DNA from: an uncultured Lachnospiraceae bacterium
Lineage (GTDB): Bacteria > Bacillota_A > Clostridia > Lachnospirales > Lachnospiraceae
Direction: 5' to 3'
DNA: 5,372 nt
Assembly: GCA_902767195.1 (NCBI GenBank)
Contig: CACXGS010000099.1
Coordinates: 1 to 5,372 of the forward strand
Shown: in pieces, positions 1 to 4,551 of the stretch
Position numbering within the stretch: the first letter of the stretch is position 1
Layout of the letters: each line of letters starts with the position of its first letter
Program-made: the position numbers and the translations under genes
The notes under the pieces: model-generated
The model's input: only the letters and a program-made list of their open reading frames with translations
Database searches by the model: none
What the model was told of the DNA's origin: nothing

Positions 1-938
1 CAGAAGTTTGGAATTGCCGCATTCTCTGCCGGCTGATCGGCTGCAGCCGCAGGCTGCTGTGGTGCTGCCTGCTGAGGAGCTCCGCCACCCTGCATGGTAT
101 TCTGCATGTTCTGCACCATCTGCTGGCCCATCATCATACCCATGGAAGCCGAAGCCATATCCACTGCCATGTTGCCGCCGGAACCACCCTGGGCCAGAGC
201 ATCTGCGAAGGCCATCTGCTGGTACTTGTTCATATCGCCCACCATGGACTGGCTGGCTGCCTTGTTGATCATCTTCTGGATCTCTTCCGGATAGGTTACG
301 GACATAATCTGGAAGCCGGTCATGGTAAGACCAATCTTCACCAGTTCCATATCAAGCTCTTCCCGGATGCCGTTGGAGATCTCTACCGAGTTGGCCTGGA
401 TATTAAACATATCCTTTCCTTCCCGTACGATCCAGCGGAGAAGCAGCTGGTCCAGAACCGCCATCACACGCTCTCTGACATCGGCTGTGGTGTAAATCTT
501 CTTGACACCGGCAATCTTCTCAATCAGCAGCTGATAGTCACCAACTTTAAAATTAAATGTTCCGTTGGCCCGGATGGGCAGTCCGCCCGGCAGTGCCTGA
601 CTGGGCAGATTAATAGCCTGCTTGGTTCCCCATTTCATGGTGAATTCCTTGGTATTTACAAAAAGGACCTCTGCCTTTAACCCTGTCTTGAATCCGAAAC
701 GGAATCCTTTTAATGTTGACAGGAAGGGGATGATCTTGGACTCGACATCAAAACGTCCCTCATCCCGGAAAATTCCCTCGATCTTTCCGTTATAAAGGAA
801 AATGGCGTCCTGTCCGGGACGGATGATCAGAACGGATCCCTTCTTAATCTCTGAATTATCCCATTTATAGAATATGACATCATCACGACTCTCTTCCCAC
901 TCAATGACATTTGATAACTGTCCATCTAATATTCCCAT
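1..938 (-). CDS. SPFH/flotillin-like (YdjI-type) protein, C-terminus cut by window edge
   Basis: Partial gene; 312 codons are visible, starting at ATG 938-936 with a strong SD (AAGGAGG, 950-944) 5 nt upstream. The product begins MGILDGQLSNVIEWEESRDD. An SPFH/Band-7-like domain covers about residues 20-225 (for example RPGQDAIFLYNGKIEGIF, and the helical stretch VRERVMAVLDQLLLRWIV near 162-179). A Met/Gly/Gln-rich segment follows (about 238-285), then an Ala/Pro/Gln-rich linker ending AAIPNF at the edge. The next codon begins TG, so a Cys opening a zinc ribbon (FCPxCG) is likely but not visible. The family resembles B. subtilis YdjI, often named 'virion core protein' or SPFH domain-containing protein. 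Family members are thought to form membrane-associated oligomers. No N-terminal TM segment is seen. It lies 65 bp downstream of pspA on the same strand without a terminator, so co-transcription is likely, as in B. subtilis pspA-ydjGHI. The family call is firm; the exact role is not. Confidence 0.9.
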   Translation of the reverse strand, partial: MGILDGQLSNVIEWEESRDDVIFYKWDNSEIKKGSVLIIRPGQDAIFLYNGKIEGIFRDEGRFDVESKIIPFLSTLKGFRFGFKTGLKAEVLFVNTKEFTMKWGTKQAINLPSQALPGGLPIRANGTFNFKVGDYQLLIEKIAGVKKIYTTADVRERVMAVLDQLLLRWIVREGKDMFNIQANSVEISNGIREELDMELVKIGLTMTGFQIMSVTYPEEIQKMINKAASQSMVGDMNKYQQMAFADALAQGGSGGNMAVDMASASMGMMMGQQMVQNMQNTMQGGGAPQQAAPQQPAAAADQPAENAAIPNF

Positions 939-1003
939 AGCAACCTCCTTTTCTTTGATCTGCTAAGATATCTCCTTTATAAAGATGATTTCAGAAAGCC
1001 GCC

Positions 1004-1699
1004 CTACTCCAGGCCCAGCTTCTGTTTCATGGCAGCCAGCTCAGCATCAACTGCAGCTTCCTCGGAACCAGCCGTACTGTCATACTTCCCGGCCAGTGCA
1101 TCTGCATCCTCTTCCCTGGATGCCGGTTTATTAAGCTCTGCCTTGGCATTGGCAATATCCAGCATCTGATTGGCCTTTTCTTCCATGCGCTCGAAAGCAG
1201 CCATACCGGACTGGGCTGTGTTATAGGAAGCACCGATCTCATTGAGGCGCTCCTGTGTCTTGGCCACCTGCATCTTTGCTTTAATGGCACTTTTCCTCTC
1301 TTCCAGAGACCGGAGATCCTTCTCCAGCTTGTCATGCATCTCCCTCATCTGGGATGCATTGGACTGTGCCTGCTCATAAAGAGAAGTAAGGGTGCCCCTC
1401 TTAGCCTCCAGGTCCGCCTTCTTGGAAAGAAATACTTTGGCATCGTGTTCGTTACCGGCAATCAGGGCTTTCTCCGCATACTTGGTCATCTTCTCGATCT
1501 CCTGCTCGTTCTCATCGAGAGCTCTCTTCGCCCTGGTTTCCTCCGCCATCACCGAAGCAGTCTCAGCCTTCACCTTACCCAGATCGCTCTGAAGATCTCT
1601 GGTGTACTGGTCGATCATCTTAATGGGATCTTCCGCCTTGTCCAGAAGAGCGTTGATGTTGGCTGACATTATGTCTTTGAAACGTTTTAAGATGCTCAT
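1004..1699 (-). CDS. pspA: PspA/IM30 family phage shock protein
   Basis: A 231-residue peripheral membrane protein of the PspA/IM30 (ESCRT-III superfamily) group. It is expected to bind damaged or stressed cytoplasmic membrane as oligomers and help preserve the proton gradient. Evidence: the N-terminal amphipathic helix MSILKRFKDIMSANINALLD followed by KAEDP is the family signature, and nearly all the rest is charged, heptad-like coiled coil (about residues 25-190). A less regular Ala/Glu-rich tail ends KQKLGLE. Length matches the family (about 220-235 aa). An ATG two codons upstream (1705) is also possible. I chose 1699 because it aligns with the family N-terminus and lies 9 nt from the AAGGAAGG SD. 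It is the first gene of a probable pspA-SPFH operon driven by the promoter at 1786-1815. No partner such as PspB, PspC or PspF is visible; in Firmicutes PspA is usually controlled differently from E. coli. Confidence 0.95.
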   Translation of the reverse strand: MSILKRFKDIMSANINALLDKAEDPIKMIDQYTRDLQSDLGKVKAETASVMAEETRAKRALDENEQEIEKMTKYAEKALIAGNEHDAKVFLSKKADLEAKRGTLTSLYEQAQSNASQMREMHDKLEKDLRSLEERKSAIKAKMQVAKTQERLNEIGASYNTAQSGMAAFERMEEKANQMLDIANAKAELNKPASREEDADALAGKYDSTAGSEEAAVDAELAAMKQKLGLE

Positions 1700-1708
1700 A
1701 ATCATAAT

Positions 1709-1716
1709 CCTTCCTT
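1709..1716 (-). promoter_or_regulatory. Ribosome binding site of pspA
   Basis: AAGGAAGG reads on the minus strand. It is 9 nt from the ATG at 1699 but only 3 nt from the ATG at 1705, which favours the downstream start. An AAGGA subset would be 6 nt from 1705, so the choice is not absolute. Confidence 0.6.
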
Positions 1717-1735
1717 TCTACATTAGAAAATCCAC

Positions 1736-1776
1736 ATATTCACCATTAAAATGGAGCTTTATCAATATCTGAATAT
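1736..1776 (-). other. Putative 5'-leader hairpin of the pspA transcript
   Basis: ATATTCA (1776-1770, minus-strand reading) is exactly complementary to TGAATAT (1742-1736). Between them, directly against the 3' arm, is a small inverted repeat CCATT-TT-AATGG (1754-1743). The element would begin about 3 nt after the predicted transcription start near 1779 and end about 20 nt before the SD. It could stabilise the 5' end of the mRNA or act as a protein-binding site in DNA. The AT-rich composition means chance is possible. Confidence 0.35.
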
Positions 1777-1785
1777 ACCAGGCTT

Positions 1786-1815
1786 ATTATACAATAAACC
1801 CATGTTTTCGGTCAA
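1786..1815 (-). promoter_or_regulatory. Sigma-A-type promoter of pspA operon
   Basis: On the minus strand, -35 TTGACC (1815-1810) and a consensus -10 TATAAT (1791-1786) are separated by 18 bp. The predicted start is a G near 1779, giving a leader of about 80 nt. No TGAAAC/CGT ECF (SigW-like) motif was noticed, so housekeeping sigma control is the better reading, unlike B. subtilis pspA, which is SigW-dependent. Confidence 0.75.
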
Positions 1816-1817
1816 CA

Positions 1818-1828
1818 GAAAGCCTTTC
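1818..1828. promoter_or_regulatory. Small inverted repeat between divergent promoters
   Basis: GAAAG-C-CTTTC is a perfect 5-bp inverted repeat with a single central base. It starts 2 bp upstream of the pspA -35 box and ends 24 bp upstream of the DUF1836 -35 box. A looser repeat, GCAG-AGCC-CTGC, follows at 1831-1842. The position suits an operator serving one or both promoters, but the arms are short and no regulator is identified. Confidence 0.25.
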
Positions 1829-1852
1829 CGGCAGAGCCCTGCAATCTTCCTC

Positions 1853-1881
1853 TTGTCATCTGGTAATAAAAACTATATACT
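1853..1881 (+). promoter_or_regulatory. Sigma-A-type promoter of DUF1836 gene
   Basis: -35 TTGTCA (1853-1858) and -10 TATACT (1876-1881) have the ideal 17-bp spacing. The predicted start is near 1888, giving a leader of about 29 nt before the TTG codon. It diverges from the pspA promoter, with 37 bp between the two -35 boxes. Confidence 0.75.
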
Positions 1882-1887
1882 ATAGTT
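1871..1887. promoter_or_regulatory. Perfect inverted repeat covering the DUF1836 -10 box
   Basis: AACTATA-TAC-TATAGTT is a 7-bp perfect inverted repeat with a 3-bp centre, and it contains the whole -10 hexamer. A dimeric DNA-binding protein bound here would block RNA polymerase. Autoregulation by the MerR-like DUF1836 product is an attractive but untested inference. The AT-rich -10 context raises the chance of coincidence. Confidence 0.4.
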
Positions 1888-1902
1888 ACAGATAGCATTT
1901 AA

Positions 1903-1908
1903 GGGAGG
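1903..1908 (+). promoter_or_regulatory. Ribosome binding site fixing a TTG start
   Basis: GGGAGG lies 8 nt before the TTG at 1917-1919. The next in-frame ATG (codon 30, 2004) would remove a conserved-looking N-terminal helix, so the SD decides for TTG. Confidence 0.8.
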
Positions 1909-1916
1909 ACAGTCTT

Positions 1917-2540
1917 TTGAATAAAAACAGAGAACAGTGGATTCATGATCTGGTATACAGCGATCTGATCCAGCCGGAAGATATCCCGGACATCGGCCTT
2001 TACATGGACCAGGTCACCACTTTTATGGAGACCCGGCTCTCCTCGCAGAAGAGATATCCGGATGATAAGATCATGACCAAGACCATGATTAATAACTATA
2101 CCAAGAACAAGCTTCTTCCCCCCTCTGACCGGAAGAAGTATTCCAGGGAACATGTCCTGATGATCCTGATGATCTACTATCTGAAGAACATGCTTTCCAT
2201 CTCGGATATCCAGACCGTTCTGGAGCCTCTGGGAGGGAGATATTTTAAACAGTCCTCCAAAAAGAGTCTTAACGTGGAAGAGATCTACCGCCATGTTCTT
2301 TCCGACCATGAGGAACGCAAGGATGCTATTTTTGAAGAACTCACGGGAATTCTGAATGATTCCTGTCTCAACTCTGCGCCGGAGAACCTGTCCGCTGCAG
2401 ACCAGAGCTACCTGGAGTATTTCTCCCTCATCTATCGGCTGAGTCATGATATCTATATTCGCAAGAAGCTCATTGAGCGCCTGATCGATGACTATCGGAA
2501 AGATTCCCCCACCGGGGATAATAAAAAGAAGAAGAAATAA
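1917..2540 (+). CDS. DUF1836 domain-containing protein, MerR-like HTH
   Basis: A 207-residue protein of the DUF1836 family, found mainly in Firmicutes; function unknown. It starts at TTG with a well-placed SD. Residues about 50-104 resemble a MerR-type winged helix-turn-helix: MTKTMINNYTKNKLLPP, then KKYSREHVLMILMIYYLKN and a following helix SISDIQTVLEPL. This is the usual order of HTH, wing turn and second helix pair. The rest (about 120-195) is predicted helical and may mediate dimerisation or ligand sensing. No TM segment or signal peptide is seen. The C-terminus ends in five lysines. It is transcribed alone from its own promoter, divergently from pspA, and ends at the shared terminator at 2542-2575. 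An inverted repeat over its -10 suggests feedback control. The DNA-binding role is inferred from the HTH likeness; the targets are unknown. Confidence 0.88.
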   Translation: MNKNREQWIHDLVYSDLIQPEDIPDIGLYMDQVTTFMETRLSSQKRYPDDKIMTKTMINNYTKNKLLPPSDRKKYSREHVLMILMIYYLKNMLSISDIQTVLEPLGGRYFKQSSKKSLNVEEIYRHVLSDHEERKDAIFEELTGILNDSCLNSAPENLSAADQSYLEYFSLIYRLSHDIYIRKKLIERLIDDYRKDSPTGDNKKKKK

Positions 2541-2541
2541 T

Positions 2542-2575
2542 AAAGATGCAGGATCCGATACGATCCTGCATCTTT
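2542..2575. terminator. Bidirectional intrinsic terminator
   Basis: A perfect 14-bp stem, AAAGATGCAGGATC (2542-2555) paired with GATCCTGCATCTTT (2562-2575), closes a 6-nt loop. On the plus strand the 3' arm runs into a T tract (2573-2577), ending the DUF1836 transcript. On the minus strand the stem starts directly after the yerC TAA codon and is followed by CTTTATTATTTC, a weaker U-rich tract. It sits exactly between two convergent genes. Confidence 0.92.
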
Positions 2576-2890
2576 TTACTGATCTTCAGAATCCTCCGGC
2601 GGCATCTCTTTCAGACGCCGGAGAACAAGCTCATATCCGTCTGTCCCGTAATTAAGGCACCGGTTCACACGGCTTATGGTAGCCGTGGAGGCACCGGTCC
2701 GCCTGGCAACCTCCTGATAAGTGGCATCCCCGTCCAGCATGGCGGCCACCTCAAAACGCTGGGCCAGGGAAATGAGTTCATTGGCCGTACAGAGGTCCTC
2801 GAAAAATGCATGGCACTCCTCCGTACTGCGCAATGTCAGAATCCCTTCCATCAATTGTTTTACCGCATCAGTTCTCACTTTTTTACTCAA
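2576..2890 (-). CDS. yerC: YerC/YecD family TrpR-related DNA-binding protein
   Basis: A 104-residue small all-helical DNA-binding protein of the TrpR superfamily, YerC/YecD branch. Family hallmarks seen: EECHAFFEDLCTANELISLAQRFEVAAML (about residues 24-52), then the helix-turn-helix ATYQEVARRTGASTATISRV (56-75) and the closing RCLNYGTDGY. Length matches the family (about 95-105 aa). The start is TTG (2890-2888): the product then begins MSKKVRTDAV, no upstream ATG is available, and an AGGAGG SD lies 11 nt before it, slightly far. The phosphoesterase stop codon is 29 nt upstream on the same strand, so the two are very likely co-transcribed. Whether it binds tryptophan is not shown; YerC proteins have not been established as tryptophan repressors, and no trp genes are present here. 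The target is unknown; the divergent murI/phosphoesterase promoter is one candidate (inference). Confidence 0.92.
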   Translation of the reverse strand: MSKKVRTDAVKQLMEGILTLRSTEECHAFFEDLCTANELISLAQRFEVAAMLDGDATYQEVARRTGASTATISRVNRCLNYGTDGYELVLRRLKEMPPEDSEDQ

Positions 2891-2901
2891 TGTTGTCTCT
2901 T

Positions 2902-2907
2902 CCTCCT
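2902..2907 (-). promoter_or_regulatory. Ribosome binding site fixing the yerC TTG start
   Basis: AGGAGG on the minus strand, 11 nt from the TTG at 2890. It lies within the 29-nt gap after the phosphoesterase stop, supporting translation of yerC from a shared mRNA. The spacing is longer than optimal, which together with TTG suggests low expression. Confidence 0.7.
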
Positions 2908-2919
2908 GGTGTACTGTGT

Positions 2920-3486
2920 CTACTGATAATCCTCTATATCAAAGGTAGTAATCTTTCGACCGCCGATCCTTCGATTGATAAGATAATACTCAGGGGTAAG
3001 GTCTCCCTGATCGGAAACATGGAGCACCGCAAAGGTGGGACCGTAGGGCTCGAACTGTCTGGGCAGTTCAATGCTGCCCGGATTCATCAGCGTGATAATT
3101 CCCTCATCGTATTCCATCTCATAATATGCCGGTCTGTGGGTATGGCCGTAGAATACAACATCTGCCCCCATCTCCATGGCATGTTCCACAATCATATCAA
3201 AGTTCCAGCTGACACCGTAGCGGTCACCGTGGGTAACCAGGGCTACATGGTGATCATCCAGTTCAAAGAGGTCCTCTCTGCCGCGGTCTCTGTCAAACAT
3301 AAAATCACAGTTTCCCCTGGCAGCATGTACCGGACAGCCCATCATATCTTCCAATTCCTCTACTGAGAATTCGATATCACCGCAATGAACCACCCCATCA
3401 AAGTTCTTTCCCATCACCGTGATCACATTCCTCAGATTCTTAAGGCCGCCGTGATTATCACTGACCACCAGATATTTTTTACTCAT
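2920..3486 (-). CDS. YfcE/MJ0936-type metallophosphoesterase
   Basis: A 188-residue cytoplasmic calcineurin-like phosphodiesterase of the YfcE family (dimetal, Mn-type active site). All five motifs are visible: SDNHG (D10, H12), HCGD (D37), GNCD (N59), THGD (H86) and GHTH (H115, H117), with a NPGS motif at 135-138 typical of the YfcE branch. No metal ligand is missing. Homologues hydrolyse model phosphodiesters in vitro; the natural substrate is unknown. The start is ATG 3486-3484 with GGGAG 9 nt upstream. It is the first gene of a minus-strand unit with yerC. Its promoter appears to overlap that of the divergent murI. A small stem, CCGA-GAA-TCGG (3509-3499), touches the SD and might influence translation. 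The last ~15 residues (RKITTFDIEDYQ) extend past the core fold. Confidence 0.93.
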   Translation of the reverse strand: MSKKYLVVSDNHGGLKNLRNVITVMGKNFDGVVHCGDIEFSVEELEDMMGCPVHAARGNCDFMFDRDRGREDLFELDDHHVALVTHGDRYGVSWNFDMIVEHAMEMGADVVFYGHTHRPAYYEMEYDEGIITLMNPGSIELPRQFEPYGPTFAVLHVSDQGDLTPEYYLINRRIGGRKITTFDIEDYQ

Positions 3487-3498
3487 AAACTCTTTCTC

Positions 3499-3509
3499 CC
3501 GATTCTCGG
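3499..3509 (-). other. Possible short hairpin touching the phosphoesterase SD
   Basis: In mRNA orientation CCGA-GAA-TCGG forms a 4-bp stem with a 3-nt loop. Its 3' arm includes the first two G of the GGGAG SD (3500-3496). Further upstream CCCTG (3538-3534) can pair with CAGGG (3522-3518) across 11 nt. Both are short and could be incidental. Confidence 0.2.
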
Positions 3510-3571
3510 TATCTGATTCCCTGTCCCTTCAAAGCAGGGCAGAGTCCCATTCTTCATCTGATGTCATTTTC

Positions 3572-3600
3572 ATTATACTTGATTTCCCCCAAAAAAGAAA
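3572..3600 (-). promoter_or_regulatory. Probable promoter of phosphoesterase-yerC unit
   Basis: On the minus strand a consensus -10 TATAAT (3577-3572) is preceded at 17 bp by a poor -35, TTTCTT (3600-3595). The predicted start is near 3565, giving a leader of about 79 nt. The weak -35 suggests low basal use or help from an activator. It occupies nearly the same base pairs as the murI promoter. Confidence 0.5.
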
Positions 3601-3607
3601 CTATACT
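3579..3607 (+). promoter_or_regulatory. Sigma-A-type promoter of murI
   Basis: -35 TTGATT (3579-3584) and -10 TATACT (3602-3607) are separated by 17 bp. The predicted start is near 3614, giving a leader of about 34 nt. The -10 lies in AACTATA-C-TATATG, similar to the repeat at the DUF1836 promoter. Confidence 0.7.
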
Positions 3608-3647
3608 ATATGAAAAACTATGAGACTTTTTCTCACTGGAGGTTTTT

Positions 3648-4481
3648 ATGCGCGAACAATATTCTCCTGTCGGTGTCTTTGATTCAGGGATGGGAGGAAT
3701 CAGTGTCTTAAGGGAAATTACAAAATATATGCCCCAGGAGGATATCATCTATGTGGGGGATTCGGCCAATGCTCCCTATGGAACAAAGGACGTATCCGTT
3801 GTACGGGATCTTACCATCGGCCATATCCGCAATCTGGTGGAATGCCATCGGGCAAAAGCTATCGCCGTTGCCTGCAATACGGCCACCAGTGCCGCCGTCG
3901 CCGATCTCAGGGTCATGTATCCTGACCTTCCTCTGGTGGGAGTGGAACCGGCGATCAAGCCGGCCGTCCTTGCCGGCGACCATGGCAGGATTCTGGTTAT
4001 GGCCACTCCCCGGACTCTGGCAGAACCCAAGTTCCGGAACCTGCAGCATCAGTATGAAGATCTTGCCGAGATCTACCCTCTGCCCTGTCCGGGACTGATG
4101 GAATATGTAGAGCGGGGAATCCTCAAAGGGCCTGAGCTGGAAGATTTCCTCCGCAGGCTTCTGGAACCCTACCTTGACAGGAATCTGACGGGCATAGTCC
4201 TTGGATGCACCCACTATCCTTTCCTGAAAGATTCCATTTCCGGAATCGTCGGAGAGGAAGTAGGAATCTTTGACGGGGGCGAAGGAACTGCCAAAGAGCT
4301 AAACCGCCGTCTTAGCGAAGCAGGGCTTAAGGAGACAGACCCGGATCGCCGGGGCAGCCTTACATTTTATAATACATCAGGTAATACAGAGCTTCTGGAG
4401 CTTTCCCGCTTTCTTTTTACCCACAATAATCCGGATGCTTCCATGTGGACGATCCGGTTTGGTGATCGAAAGGATCTGTAG
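3648..4481 (+). CDS. murI: Glutamate racemase
   Basis: A 277-residue cofactor-independent racemase converting L-glutamate to D-glutamate for peptidoglycan stem peptides, in the cytoplasm. The two-cysteine active site is intact: FDSGMGG (D12, S13), GDSANAPYG (37-45), ACNTAT with catalytic Cys76, and GCTHYPF with catalytic Cys187 and His189. GVEPAIKPA (98-106) and ATPRT (119-123) are further family blocks. Length is normal (about 255-285 aa). ATG 3648 has GGAGG 5 nt upstream, and the family N-terminus starts within a few residues. It is transcribed from its own promoter, divergent from the phosphoesterase. No terminator is seen in the 70 bp before the next gene, so that gene is probably co-transcribed. 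The last ~40 residues (after residue 237) extend beyond the catalytic core. Confidence 0.97.
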   Translation: MREQYSPVGVFDSGMGGISVLREITKYMPQEDIIYVGDSANAPYGTKDVSVVRDLTIGHIRNLVECHRAKAIAVACNTATSAAVADLRVMYPDLPLVGVEPAIKPAVLAGDHGRILVMATPRTLAEPKFRNLQHQYEDLAEIYPLPCPGLMEYVERGILKGPELEDFLRRLLEPYLDRNLTGIVLGCTHYPFLKDSISGIVGEEVGIFDGGEGTAKELNRRLSEAGLKETDPDRRGSLTFYNTSGNTELLELSRFLFTHNNPDASMWTIRFGDRKDL

Positions 4482-4536
4482 ACCGGCGTGGGACCGCCTA
4501 TGAGGAAGCCATCGTTATCAACACTATCCATTCTGT

Positions 4537-4544
4537 AAGGAGGT
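4537..4544 (+). promoter_or_regulatory. Ribosome binding site fixing a TTG start
   Basis: AAGGAGGT is a near-perfect SD. The spacing from the end of GGAGG to the TTG at 4552-4554 is 8 nt, which sets this TTG as the start. The 70-bp gap after murI (4482-4551) holds no convincing hairpin with a T tract and no clear promoter. Confidence 0.85.
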
Positions 4545-4551
4545 AACTTAT

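Noticed and set aside
8..294. Two short plus-strand frames (86 and 66 codons) near the left edge
   Set aside because: They are antisense to the repetitive Met/Gly/Gln-rich and Ala/Pro/Gln-rich C-terminal part of the SPFH gene and have no SD.
1706..1916. SigW/ECF-type promoter for pspA, as in B. subtilis
   Set aside because: No TGAAAC-type -35 with a CGT-type -10 was found; a near-consensus sigma-A promoter is present instead.
1899..2447. A 182-codon open frame on the minus strand antisense to the DUF1836 gene
   Set aside because: It lies almost wholly within the DUF1836 gene, has no supporting SD or recognisable motif, and its product looks like a mirror of codon bias rather than a protein family.
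2806..3366. A 186-codon plus-strand open frame opposite the phosphoesterase and yerC
   Set aside because: The minus-strand phosphoesterase has every catalytic motif, so the plus-strand frame is its shadow; it also crosses two genes.
3708..4214. A 168-codon minus-strand frame inside murI
   Set aside because: murI is unmistakable on the plus strand, and the antisense frame shows no family features or SD.
4482..4551. Possible terminator between murI and the membrane protein gene
   Set aside because: No stem of useful length followed by a T tract is present, so read-through is the simpler reading.
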